This document shows, one piece after another, positions 23,159-31,489 of a DNA stretch of 64,000 nt. The translations under genes were made by a program, and so were the position numbers. The stretch is from an uncultured Pseudovibrio sp. (GTDB lineage Bacteria; Pseudomonadota; Alphaproteobacteria; Rhizobiales; Stappiaceae): positions 1-64,000 of the forward strand of contig CANNAV010000006.1 of assembly GCA_947502585.1 (NCBI GenBank), in the 5' to 3' direction. The first letter of the stretch is position 1. Every line of letters begins with the position of its first letter. The notes under the pieces were generated by a model. The model did not search any database, was not told the DNA's origin, and was given only the letters and a program-made list of their open reading frames with translations.

Positions 23159-24370
23159 TTATCGAAGAAGCGTTTTTAAGGCGTCCGCCACGATAATCGT
23201 AGCTGCCTTTAAGTCGGACAGCTCCAGATGCTCATCCACTCCATGTGCGTTGGCGTCCAGAATGGAACGTGGCCCTGCGCCATAAAGCACTGTTGGAATA
23301 CCAGCCTCGGTATAATGGCGGGCATCGGTGTAAAGCGGAGCGCCCGTGCTTTTCAGCTCTATGCCCAACACCTCTTTGGCAGGCAATTTCAGTGCTTCCA
23401 CCAGTTTCCTTGCTCCCGGCAGTTCGCGCAGCGGTTCAGCGATCATGATGCGCCGGCACTCCACCTCAACGCCGCAATCTTCTGGCACAAGTGATTCAAT
23501 CAGCTCAATCAGCTGCTCTTCCACCTGTTCGCCGTTTTCTTCAGGGATCAAACGCCTGTCAACGCGTAGCGAAACACGCTCCGGCACAACGTTGGTGTTG
23601 ATACCACCTGAAATAAGCCCAACAGTGATTTGAGGTGACCCAATGCCATCCTGTGCACTTTGAACAGACCTGAGTCGTGTCCGCTCCTCATAAAGTGCTG
23701 AGAGAACCGGTGTGGCCGCTTCCAAAGCATCCGCACCGCTCTCTGACATCGCGGCATGGGCCTGACGGCCCCGGAAAATTATTTCCATATGCAAACAGCC
23801 GTTATGAGCCGTGGTCGCTGCGTAGGAAAAGCCTGCTGAAATCGCATAGTCCGGTCTGGTAAGCTCTTGTTCCAGCAACCACTTTGGCCCAACAAACCCA
23901 CCTGCTTCCTCATCATAGGTCAGATGCAGTTCAACGGAGCCGTCCAGCTCATCCGCATACTCACGAAGAGCTAACAGAGCAAATGCGTAGGTGGCAAAAT
24001 TTCCTTTGGAAACGGCAGCCCCGCGCCCATACAAAACACCATCTGTAATCTCAGCGCCATATGGGTCTTTAGACCAGCCTTCGCCCGGAGGTACCACATC
24101 ACCGTGAGCATTAAGGGCAATCACCGGACCGAACCCATTGCCGAACGTTTCACGAATGATCAGGTTGGTCACAGAAACCATACCGTTCTGACGTACAAAG
24201 GGTTCTGGTACAGGGTGTTTTTCAACGGCAAAGCCGAGGCCTTCAAGCAGCTCAGCAGTCCGCGATGCGTGGTGCTCCGTATCCCCTGGCGGGTTGTCGC
24301 TTGGCACCTTGACCAATTCGCGCAGGAATTCTACCTGCTCCGCAAACCGATGTTCAATCGCGGCCTTCAT
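23159..24370 (-). CDS. M20-family metallopeptidase / amidohydrolase, ArgE/DapE type
   Basis: A 403-aa zinc hydrolase. Motifs in order: ALNAHGDVVPPGEGW (metal His and Asp), GRGAAVSKGNF (the G-R-G-A metal-bridging segment), LTYDEEAGG (catalytic Glu pair), the dimerisation domain with FRGRQAHAAMSE, and a late HGVDEHLEL metal His. The AllC motif of allantoate amidohydrolases (HIDTVP) is absent, so it belongs to the deacylase branch (acetylornithine deacetylase or succinyl-diaminopimelate desuccinylase-like). It follows UraD in the purine catabolic cluster, so a ureide-related substrate is possible but unproven. The start at 24370 (MKAAIEHRF) follows GGGGAGCG; an earlier in-frame start at 24454 is less likely. 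Confidence 0.8.
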   Translation of the reverse strand: MKAAIEHRFAEQVEFLRELVKVPSDNPPGDTEHHASRTAELLEGLGFAVEKHPVPEPFVRQNGMVSVTNLIIRETFGNGFGPVIALNAHGDVVPPGEGWSKDPYGAEITDGVLYGRGAAVSKGNFATYAFALLALREYADELDGSVELHLTYDEEAGGFVGPKWLLEQELTRPDYAISAGFSYAATTAHNGCLHMEIIFRGRQAHAAMSESGADALEAATPVLSALYEERTRLRSVQSAQDGIGSPQITVGLISGGINTNVVPERVSLRVDRRLIPEENGEQVEEQLIELIESLVPEDCGVEVECRRIMIAEPLRELPGARKLVEALKLPAKEVLGIELKSTGAPLYTDARHYTEAGIPTVLYGAGPRSILDANAHGVDEHLELSDLKAATIIVADALKTLLR

Positions 24371-24508
24371 GAACGCTCCCCTTTTATTCCACAGTAGCAT
24401 TAATCCAATAGATAACGGTGGTGGTTGCAAGCATCTTGTCGCACAGCCCGTCATGTTCCAGTGGATTACTGCCCATTAGTTACTCTAGCAAGCACTTTCC
24501 GGCAGGGG

Positions 24509-25045
24509 TCAGGGACTGCAAGCACTGTGTCCATCTGCAACCAGATCTTCCAGCCGGAAGCTGAAAATCAGGCATATCTGACGCAGAGCCTCCGCCATTT
24601 CATCTTTTGCTGAGTTCTGCAAGCGAAGCTGAAAGGCCTCCAGAATCTGATGTTTAGTCGCCCCTTTCACCGCAAAGATGAAAGGAAAGCCATAGCTGGA
24701 TTTGTAAGCATAGTTAAGCTGGGTGAACTGCTCATACTCAGCCCCACTCAGCTGGTCAAGTCCGGCACCGGACTGCTCACTCACCGAAGCCTCCGCCATT
24801 TCACCCGCGCGTGCCGCTTTTCCTGCAAGATCAGGGTGCGCACGGATCAACGCCAGCTGCGCCTCCTCGTCAGCATCATGAAGAGCCTTAGCAAAAGCCT
24901 CAATCAAAGCCTTACAAGAGGCGAACGGCGCTTCGCGCTGAGCGACCCTCGCCACCCACGGCGAATGTTCGGCAACATTGCCAAACACATCCGCAAAAAT
25001 GTCCGGTGTCAACTGGTTAACCTCATCAAGAGTGTAAGTCGCCAT
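24509..25045 (-). CDS. uraD: OHCU decarboxylase
   Basis: A 178-aa 2-oxo-4-hydroxy-4-carboxy-5-ureidoimidazoline decarboxylase, which makes (S)-allantoin in the third step from urate. Typical parts are the start YTLDEVNQLTPDIFADVFGNVAEHSPWVA with the His and Trp of the active-site helix, the RAHPDLAGKAA motif carrying the catalytic His and Pro, the GLDQLSGAEYEQFTQLNYAYKSSYGFPFIFAVKG stretch that closes the pocket, and a helical C-terminus. Family length is about 165-175 aa. It starts 4 bases after the PuuD stop, in the same transcript. Confidence 0.92.
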   Translation of the reverse strand: MATYTLDEVNQLTPDIFADVFGNVAEHSPWVARVAQREAPFASCKALIEAFAKALHDADEEAQLALIRAHPDLAGKAARAGEMAEASVSEQSGAGLDQLSGAEYEQFTQLNYAYKSSYGFPFIFAVKGATKHQILEAFQLRLQNSAKDEMAEALRQICLIFSFRLEDLVADGHSACSP

Positions 25046-25049
25046 GGCC

Positions 25050-26231
25050 TCAGTGCCCCTGTAGCCAGGCGCCCAGAATTTCGCGCTCTTGTCTGGTCAT
25101 CCCCGTCTCATTGCCCAGTGGCATCGCGGAGGAGCGCACAGCCTGTGCCATGATCAGGTTGTCATAGCGCAGCAGATCAGCAATGCTATCGAGCTCTATA
25201 TTTTTCGGCGCTTGCGTGAATGCTTCATTGGTTGGCGACGCACTATGGCAGGCAGAACAGTGGGTCCGTGCAATCTTCAGCGCATCACTGTCCAGGACAG
25301 GACCGTGCGCATCGCCGATCCTGACAGGTTGCGTCACGATCAATGCCACAATCAGGCTGACAGCTACAGCAGGCAAAGCCCACCAGAAATTGGCGAAGTT
25401 GTCCTGCGCATCATGACGATTGATGAAATGGCGAACCATACCGCCCATCACAAGAATCAGTGCAATAACCAGTACAGGCTGGCTGTGGCCCGTCAGCAAT
25501 GGATAGTGGCCGGACACCATCATCAGAAGAACCGGCAATGTCAGGTAATTGTTGTGAACCGAGCGCTGCTTGCCAATCCGGCCAAGCACTGCATCAGGTT
25601 TACGTCCCGCCAGCAGATCTGCCGTAATCTTCTTCTGGTTCGGGATAATCACCATAAATACGTTGAAGGCCATGAAAGTACCAATCAGCGCGCCAACATG
25701 AATGAGAACCCCACGGCCTGAAAAGACCTGAGAATAACCATAGGTCGCGCCCAGAATGATCACCAGAAGGCACAGGGCCAGCAAAGGGATATTCTTGCCA
25801 ATGGCAGAACGGCACAGGCGATCATAGACGATCCAGCCGAGCCCAAGAGACGCGATGGAAATCGCAACAGCCTCAGCAGGCAAAAGCTTCATGACCTCCG
25901 GGTCAATGAGATAAACTGTTGCGTTGTAGTAGTACTGAACGATCAGCAGAGCGAAACCGGAAACCCAGGTGAGATAAGCATCCCACTTGTACCACATCAG
26001 GTCTTTCGGCAGTTCTTTCGGCGCCACCATGAATTTCTCAACATGATAGAAGCCGCCGCCGTGGACTTCCCAGGCGCTGCCCAAAATACCCTCTGCCTGT
26101 CCTTTCCGTCTGCGCAAGGAAAGGTCAAGAGCGATGAAATAAAAAGAGGTCCCAATCCAGCCCACGCCCACAATCAAGTGAAACCAGCGGAAAAGCAGAT
26201 TGAGCCATTCACTAAGGAAGGTGGCTGTCAT
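25050..26231 (-). CDS. puuD: Membrane urate oxidase PuuD with cytochrome c domain
   Basis: A 393-aa membrane protein of the PuuD family, which oxidises urate to 5-hydroxyisourate with electrons passed to an attached cytochrome. The first 300 residues hold about eight membrane segments with conserved aromatic and His residues (LFRWFHLIVGVGWIGTSFYFIALD; WEVHGGGFYHVEKF; WYKWDAYLTWVSGF). From residue 320 a soluble c-type cytochrome domain carries the haem site CSACH and a late MPLGNETGMT Met ligand region. It replaces soluble uricase, which does not occur here. UraD follows directly and HiuH lies in the same region, so urate is taken to allantoin. Confidence 0.9.
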   Translation of the reverse strand: MTATFLSEWLNLLFRWFHLIVGVGWIGTSFYFIALDLSLRRRKGQAEGILGSAWEVHGGGFYHVEKFMVAPKELPKDLMWYKWDAYLTWVSGFALLIVQYYYNATVYLIDPEVMKLLPAEAVAISIASLGLGWIVYDRLCRSAIGKNIPLLALCLLVIILGATYGYSQVFSGRGVLIHVGALIGTFMAFNVFMVIIPNQKKITADLLAGRKPDAVLGRIGKQRSVHNNYLTLPVLLMMVSGHYPLLTGHSQPVLVIALILVMGGMVRHFINRHDAQDNFANFWWALPAVAVSLIVALIVTQPVRIGDAHGPVLDSDALKIARTHCSACHSASPTNEAFTQAPKNIELDSIADLLRYDNLIMAQAVRSSAMPLGNETGMTRQEREILGAWLQGH

Positions 26232-26266
26232 TGTCTTGTTCTTTTAAGTTCAACTGATGTTTGTGG

Positions 26267-26291
26267 GCAGTGGGAAATCATGCCCCACTGC
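26267..26291 (-). other. Stem-loop between bmp and puuD
   Basis: GCAGTGGG (26267-26274) pairs perfectly with CCCACTGC (26284-26291) in the gap between the BMP gene and puuD. No T run follows on the minus strand, so it may protect or process the bmp mRNA 3' end instead of terminating it. Confidence 0.5.
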
Positions 26292-26349
26292 TGAAACCGG
26301 CGGAGAGCGCCTGAATAAGCGCGTCTTTTTCCGAAAATAAGCGGGAAGC

Positions 26350-27423
26350 TTATTCAGGCAGCTGGTCGTCGATGCCTTTAACGTAGAAGTTCATGGAAAG
26401 AAGTGTGCTATCATCAGCAGTCTCACCAGCTTTCAGGAATTCAGAGCCGTCTTGCCTTGTGATTGGGCCAGTAAATGGCTTCAGCTTACCGGATTTGATC
26501 GCAGCAAGAGTTTTTGCAGCTTCATCCGCAACATCCTGCGGGATATTGTTGAATGGTGCCATGTGAACCATGTCTTCAGACAAACCACCCCAGGTATTCT
26601 GCCCTTCCCAGTTACCGTCCATTACAGCCTGCACGCGGCCAATGTAATAAGCGGACCAGTAGTCTATAATCGCAGTGGCTTGTGCCTTAGGCGCAAACTT
26701 TATCATGTCAGAAGCCTGACCAAAGCCCATGATGCCACGCTCTTCAGCAACCTGCAGAGGTGCTGGAGAGTCAGTGTGCTGAACCATGATATCAACGCCC
26801 TGATCGATCAGCGTTTTGGCAGCATCAGCTTCACGGCCTGGATCGTACCATGAGTTCACCCAGATGGTCTTGATCTTGAAGTCCGGGTTTACAGACTGCG
26901 CACCCAGTATGAAGGAGTTGATGCCACGTACAACTTCAGGGATCGGGAAAGAACCGATGTAACCGGCAGTACCGGACCTGGAGATCCTTGCAGCGATCTG
27001 ACCAAGCACATAACGACCTTCATAGAAGCGGGCGCCGTAGGAAGAAACGTTCTTCGCCTGCTTGTAGCCAGTCGCGTGCTCAAACTTCACTTTCGGGAAC
27101 TTACGCGCAACCTTCAGGGTTGGGTTCATGTAACCGAAGGAAGTGGTGAAGATCAGCTCGTGACCGGTGCGAGCCAGACGCTCAATCGCGCGCTCAGCAT
27201 CCGCACCTTCCTGCACACTTTCGATGTAAGTGGTTTCAACTTTATCGCCAAAGTGCTTTTCAAGCGCCTGACGGCCCTGATCGTGCTGGTAGGACCAGCC
27301 ATGGTCAGAAACCGGACCAACATAGATGAAACCCACTTTGAGTGGATCAGCAGCATTTGAAGCCCCGGCAGAAAGACCAAGTACAACTGCAGCAGTTGCT
27401 GCCAGCTTGAAGATAGTGCGCAT
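26350..27423 (-). CDS. BMP-family substrate-binding protein (purine/nucleoside ABC importer)
   Basis: A 357-aa periplasmic binding protein of the Bmp/PnrA family. A signal peptide ends at about residue 24 (SAGASNA), then the fold starts with LKVGFIYVGPVSDHGWSYQHDQGR, the family motif in which SDHGW contacts the ligand. Later parts include FTTSFGYMNPTLKVARKFPKVKFEHATGY and VDIMVQHTDSPAPLQVAEE. Family members bind nucleosides, purine bases or autoinducer-like compounds. The permeases and ATPase encoded upstream in the same orientation and the xanthine dehydrogenase genes nearby point to xanthine, urate or guanosine-type ligands. It has its own 423-base upstream region. Confidence 0.85.
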   Translation of the reverse strand: MRTIFKLAATAAVVLGLSAGASNAADPLKVGFIYVGPVSDHGWSYQHDQGRQALEKHFGDKVETTYIESVQEGADAERAIERLARTGHELIFTTSFGYMNPTLKVARKFPKVKFEHATGYKQAKNVSSYGARFYEGRYVLGQIAARISRSGTAGYIGSFPIPEVVRGINSFILGAQSVNPDFKIKTIWVNSWYDPGREADAAKTLIDQGVDIMVQHTDSPAPLQVAEERGIMGFGQASDMIKFAPKAQATAIIDYWSAYYIGRVQAVMDGNWEGQNTWGGLSEDMVHMAPFNNIPQDVADEAAKTLAAIKSGKLKPFTGPITRQDGSEFLKAGETADDSTLLSMNFYVKGIDDQLPE

Positions 27424-27449
27424 AGTGCACTCCCCTTTATAGGTTAGAG

Positions 27450-27485
27450 CTTATCCCCGAAAAGTGGTTCCGGTTTTCGGATAAG
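27450..27485. repeat. Rhizobiales-type palindromic repeat
   Basis: CTTATCCCCGAAAA (27450-27463) and TTTTCGGATAAG (27474-27485) form a long stem with a two-base bulge and a loop holding GTGGTTCCGG. Palindromes with the CCGAAAA...TTTTCGG core are scattered between genes in many Rhizobiales genomes. It sits about 27 bases upstream of the bmp ATG. Confidence 0.6.
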
Positions 27486-27802
27486 GATACGCCTGAGTCT
27501 GCATTCCTGCCACGCAACACCCTAATAAGCGCGGCGGAACACCCCTTTGAGAACCAGATGAACGACGGCGCCAAGCAAACACAACAGAATCAAATCCGAA
27601 AGCCGTTCTGCACATTCGTGCGCTATCAAGTTGTTTCCTGCTTTGTTGTATCTCGCATGTAGATGCGATCTTTTATTCACATACGGTCAGGTATCCGCGA
27701 TCTGTGCAACGGCATGCCGTTTTATTTGCACACAAGTTTCAAGGTATGTGTTATCTATGCTCTCCCGCCTTCCATGTATACGAAGGTCGCAATATTGGCA
27801 AT

Positions 27803-27835
27803 TTGACCAATGTCTACTATAAGTACATTGGCCAA
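27803..27835. promoter_or_regulatory. Inverted repeat, candidate operator
   Basis: TTGACCAATGT (27803-27813) and ACATTGGCCAA (27825-27835) match at ten of eleven positions across an 11-base spacer. It could be a regulator site for bmp or an RNA stem behind the permease gene. No T run follows it on the minus strand, which favours the operator reading. Confidence 0.45.
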
Positions 27836-27846
27836 ATCAGTTTTTA

Positions 27847-28776
27847 TTAGCGATCAGGCACAAAAGGTTTCCCAAGGCAAGCAGGTGTATTCACCTTGGC
27901 AAGTGTCTTATTACGCGAGATAATGATCAGCACAATAATGGTTGCCAGGTACGGCAACGCGGACATCAACTGGGTCGGCAAACCAATGCCAGAAGCCTGC
28001 GCGTGGAACTGCAAAATAGAAACAGCGCCAAACAGATAAGCCCCAATCAGCACACGCGCAGGACGCCAGCTCGCAAACACCACCAGAGCCAGCGCAATCC
28101 AGCCGCGCCCCGCTGTCATGCCCTCAACCCACTGCGGGGTGTAAATGAGCGACAGGTAAGCACCGGCAAGACCAGAACACGCCCCGCCAAACATCACAGC
28201 CAGATAACGCACCTGAATAACGGAGTATCCCAGCGAATGGGCTGAACCGTGGTTATCGCCAACAGCGCGGATGATCAGACCCGTACGGGACTTGAACAGC
28301 ACAAAATAAACTGCGATCACGAGGCCATAAGAAGCGTAGACCAGAACATCCTGATTGAAGAGCAGCGGGCCAATGAAAGGAATGACAGACAACACTGGAA
28401 TGGCAATCGGTTTCAGGCTGATACCCGGCTGCCCGATGAAAGCTTCCCCAACCATGCCGGAAAGCCCAAGCCCCAGAATAGTCAGCGCAAGTCCTGTTGC
28501 CACCTGATTAGACATCAAATTAAGCGTCAGAAAGCCAAACAGAAGGCTCATAGCCACGCCGGAGATCATAGCAGCCACAATGCCGATGTAAGGAGACCCT
28601 GTCGCCTGCGTCGCTGCAAAACCCATCACAGCACCGACAATCATCATGCCTTCAACACCAAGGTTGAGCACTCCGGAACGCTCCACCACAAGCTCGCCGA
28701 TCGCTGCGAGCAACAGCGGTGTAGACGCGGTGATTATGGTCAGAAGAACAGCTTCTATCATGGAAAGATCAGACAT
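27847..28776 (-). CDS. ABC transporter permease, nucleoside type (second permease)
   Basis: A 309-aa inner-membrane permease with 8-9 hydrophobic segments, of the BPD_transp_2 family used by BMP-dependent importers (YufQ/NupQ-like). The conserved core stretch GELVVERSGVLNLGVEGMMIVGAVMGFAATQATGSP near residues 25-60 carries the N-L-G-x-E-G motif of the family. Later, GGACSGLAGAYLSLIYTPQWVEGMTAGRGWIALALVVFASW is the typical loop near residues 195-235. It overlaps the first permease gene by 8 bases, so both come from the same transcript. Confidence 0.88.
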   Translation of the reverse strand: MSDLSMIEAVLLTIITASTPLLLAAIGELVVERSGVLNLGVEGMMIVGAVMGFAATQATGSPYIGIVAAMISGVAMSLLFGFLTLNLMSNQVATGLALTILGLGLSGMVGEAFIGQPGISLKPIAIPVLSVIPFIGPLLFNQDVLVYASYGLVIAVYFVLFKSRTGLIIRAVGDNHGSAHSLGYSVIQVRYLAVMFGGACSGLAGAYLSLIYTPQWVEGMTAGRGWIALALVVFASWRPARVLIGAYLFGAVSILQFHAQASGIGLPTQLMSALPYLATIIVLIIISRNKTLAKVNTPACLGKPFVPDR

Positions 28777-29857
28777 TGCCTGCCTCCTTCATGCTTTTTG
28801 CGCTGGAAGCAAATCTGAAACTGTAAAGAATGAGTGCGTCACAGGCGAGCACGAAGAACAACAGCATGCCCTGAAACACGCGGGTCACTTTGTCAGTCAG
28901 ACCAAGGCTGACCTGAGCTGTCTCGCCACCGATGTAGGAAAGTCCAAGCAGCAACCCGGCAAACAGAATGCCGATCGGGTTCAAACGCCCAAGGAATGCC
29001 ACGATAATCGCGGTAAAACCATAGCCTGGAGAAATAACAGGTGTCAGCTGCTCAATAGACCCGGAGACTTCCGCCATACCAGCCAATCCAGCCAGGCCGC
29101 CAGAAACGAGGAAACCGAACCAGACCACTCCATTGCTGGAGAAACCAGCGAAGCGACCAGCACGCGGCGTCTCACCCATCACCTTTATCTCAAAGCCCTT
29201 GAGCGTGCGAGACAGCATCCACCAAACCACCAGAACAGCCAGAATGGCAAAGATCATGCCAATATGCAAACGCCCTTCACCGATTTTAGGCAGAACGTGG
29301 GCAGCATCAAAAATCCGGCTTTCCGGGAAGTTGAAGCCTTCCGGGTCACGCCAAGGGCCACGGACAAGAAAGTCGAGAATGTACTGCGCGATATAAACCA
29401 GCATCAGGCTGGTCAGGATCTCATTAGTTCCGAACCTCACCTTCAGGAACGCCGGGACAGACGCCCACGCCATACCGCCCAGAGCACCCATTAAAACCAT
29501 CACAGGCAAGGCCAGAGGGCTGGTAAAGTCGTGAAACAACACCGGTATGACGGAGCCAGCGAGTGCACCCATGGTGAACTGACCTTCTGCCCCGATGTTC
29601 CAGGAATTGGACAGGAAGCAGACAGACAAGCCAACCGCGATCAGAACAAGAGGCCCCGCTTTCACCAGCAGCTCTTCAATGGACCATCTGGTTGTCAGTG
29701 GCTCAATGAAATAGGCATAGAGCGCGTCTGTCGGATTGTAGCCCATGCTGATAAACAAAATTGAGCCACACACAAGCGTAAGGCCAATCGCAATCAAGGG
29801 CGAAACAACGCTCATCAGCTGAGAGTGTTCAGCGCGTTTTTCAAGCTCAATGCGCAT
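28769..29857 (-). CDS. ABC transporter permease, nucleoside type (first permease)
   Basis: A 362-aa permease of the YufP/NupP kind, with about ten membrane segments. The family motif appears as LSNSWNIGAEGQFTMGALAGS (N-I-G-x-E-G) near residue 100, and the conserved later part as GLAGLAGMAEVSGSIEQLTPVISPGYGFTAIIVAFLGRLNP near residue 270. With the second permease it forms the translocation pore. The ATG at 29857 lies inside the last codons of the ATPase gene, overlapping it by 11 bases; an earlier in-frame start at 29872 is less likely. Confidence 0.87.
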   Translation of the reverse strand: MRIELEKRAEHSQLMSVVSPLIAIGLTLVCGSILFISMGYNPTDALYAYFIEPLTTRWSIEELLVKAGPLVLIAVGLSVCFLSNSWNIGAEGQFTMGALAGSVIPVLFHDFTSPLALPVMVLMGALGGMAWASVPAFLKVRFGTNEILTSLMLVYIAQYILDFLVRGPWRDPEGFNFPESRIFDAAHVLPKIGEGRLHIGMIFAILAVLVVWWMLSRTLKGFEIKVMGETPRAGRFAGFSSNGVVWFGFLVSGGLAGLAGMAEVSGSIEQLTPVISPGYGFTAIIVAFLGRLNPIGILFAGLLLGLSYIGGETAQVSLGLTDKVTRVFQGMLLFFVLACDALILYSFRFASSAKSMKEAGNV

Positions 29858-31439
29858 GGGTCTCTCCCGCATTCAACGCCATGGAAGCAGACTTGCTTTC
29901 ACCCATTCCTGCCATCAGGAGGCCAACCTTCTCACGCGTCATTGCAGAAGCTGGCTCTGCCATAGAAAGGTCACCACGAGCGATCACTGCAATCCGGTCA
30001 GAAATCTCATAGATCTCATCAAGATCCTGCGAGATCACCAGAACAGCAGATCCGCCTCTGGCCAGATCAATGATCGCCTGACGGATCAAAGCCGCCGCGC
30101 CTGCATCAACACCCCATGTCGGCTGATTGATCACAAGCACTTTCGGCACACGATCCAGTTCACGTCCAACCACAAACTTCTGCAGGTTTCCACCCGACAG
30201 AGAACGAGCCTCAGGATTTTCATGAGACATGCGCACATCGTAAGAAACGGTGATGCGCTTTTCTATTTCAGTTGCAAGCTTCTGATTGAGCATGCCGTGC
30301 CTGATCAGTGAAGGCTCTGTTTTATAACGCGTCAGTAAGATATTTTCTGAAAGTACAAAGCCTGGCACCGCACCATGGCCCAACCGCTCTTCAGGCACAA
30401 AAGCAGCCCCCAGCAAACGCCGGTCATTGACCTTGCGCTTGCCGACCGGTACACCGCAAATCTCAACCGCATAAGCATCCCTGACCTGCGTCTCACCGGA
30501 GATCGCATCAAACAACTCGCTCTGACCGTTCGCTGCAATCCCGGCAACAGCAACAATCTCGCCGCCGCGCAAGTCCAGATTGACGTCCTTGAGCTCAATG
30601 CCAAACGCACCATCCGATGGAATAGACAGATTGCGCAGCCTGAGCATCACATCGCCCTGCCGTACCTCAGTCGCACCTGTGGAAATGTCGTGTACGTCAC
30701 TGCCCACCATCATCCGTGCAAGGCTGGCCGGAGTTTCCACAGCAGGATCACACCCCCCCATCACGCGGCCATGGCGCATGATCGTAGCGTTGTGGCATAT
30801 CTTTTTCACCTCTTCAAGGCGATGGGAAATGTAAAGGATCGCACAGCCTTCGGAGGCAAGACGCTGCAAGGTGACGAAAAGCTGGTCCGCTTCCTGCGGG
30901 GTAAGAACAGAGGTAGGCTCATCCATGATGATGAGACTGGGGTTCTGCAAAAGGCAACGCACGATTTCGATACGCTGACGGATGCCAACCGGCAGATCCG
31001 CAACCAGTGCCGCAGGATCCAGAGGCAGGCCATACTTTTGGGAAACCTCAGTAATACGTTTGGAAAGAGCCTTGATTTTTTCGCTTTTAGGCATGGCCAG
31101 CGCTATATTCTCAACCACACTCAGTGCCTCAAATAAGGAGAAATGCTGGAACACCATGCCAACACCCAGCTTACGGGCAGTTGCAGGGTTCGGGATTGAA
31201 ACCCGTTTTCCTTTCCACAGGATCTCTCCCGCCCCCGGTTCAAGAACGCCGTAGAGAATTTTTACAAGCGTGGATTTACCCGCTCCATTTTCGCCCAACA
31301 AAGCATGAATTTCACCTTGCCTTATGACGAGATCGACATTGTTGTTCGCCAGAATGTCACCAAATCGCTTGGTAATACCCTTGGCTTTTATGAGATCTTC
31401 ACCCTCTGTCACCGGGCCGGACCTCTGTTCGTTTTCCAT
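29847..31439 (-). CDS. ABC transporter ATPase with two nucleotide-binding domains
   Basis: A 530-aa fused ATPase of the YufO/NupO (sugar/nucleoside CUT2) type. The first domain has Walker A GENGAGKST, a QHFSLFEAL Q-loop, a degenerate signature and Walker B LIIMDEPTSVLTPQEAD. The second domain, from about residue 265, has a divergent Walker A (AGIAANGQSELFDAI), the signature LSGGNLQK and the Walker B-like VLVINQPTWGVDAGA. A second domain with weak Walker A is normal in this subfamily. Its neighbours are two permeases and a BMP binding protein, completing an importer beside the xanthine dehydrogenase genes. Confidence 0.88.
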   Translation of the reverse strand: MENEQRSGPVTEGEDLIKAKGITKRFGDILANNNVDLVIRQGEIHALLGENGAGKSTLVKILYGVLEPGAGEILWKGKRVSIPNPATARKLGVGMVFQHFSLFEALSVVENIALAMPKSEKIKALSKRITEVSQKYGLPLDPAALVADLPVGIRQRIEIVRCLLQNPSLIIMDEPTSVLTPQEADQLFVTLQRLASEGCAILYISHRLEEVKKICHNATIMRHGRVMGGCDPAVETPASLARMMVGSDVHDISTGATEVRQGDVMLRLRNLSIPSDGAFGIELKDVNLDLRGGEIVAVAGIAANGQSELFDAISGETQVRDAYAVEICGVPVGKRKVNDRRLLGAAFVPEERLGHGAVPGFVLSENILLTRYKTEPSLIRHGMLNQKLATEIEKRITVSYDVRMSHENPEARSLSGGNLQKFVVGRELDRVPKVLVINQPTWGVDAGAAALIRQAIIDLARGGSAVLVISQDLDEIYEISDRIAVIARGDLSMAEPASAMTREKVGLLMAGMGESKSASMALNAGETHAH

Positions 31440-31489
31440 CCTGTTATCCGTTCCCCAAGCAAAATTACATTGAGATATTCTCCCTGAAC

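Larger units (their letters stand above)
27424..27846 (-). promoter_or_regulatory. Control region of the bmp gene
   Basis: This 423-base gap holds no gene. It contains a Rhizobiales-type palindrome next to the bmp start (27450-27485) and, near the permease stop, a perfect-spaced inverted repeat TTGACCAATGT-N11-ACATTGGCCAA (27803-27835). A promoter for bmp must lie here, since the substrate-binding gene is often expressed above its permeases. No clear -35/-10 pair could be fixed. Confidence 0.45.

Noticed and set aside
23159-24370. Allantoate amidohydrolase AllC
   Set aside because: The protein is M20 and near purine genes, but the AllC metal motif is replaced by NAHGDVVPP of the ArgE/DapE branch.
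28646-29494. 282-codon plus-strand frame opposite the permease genes
   Set aside because: Rich in Gln, His and Asn, low complexity, antisense to conserved permeases.
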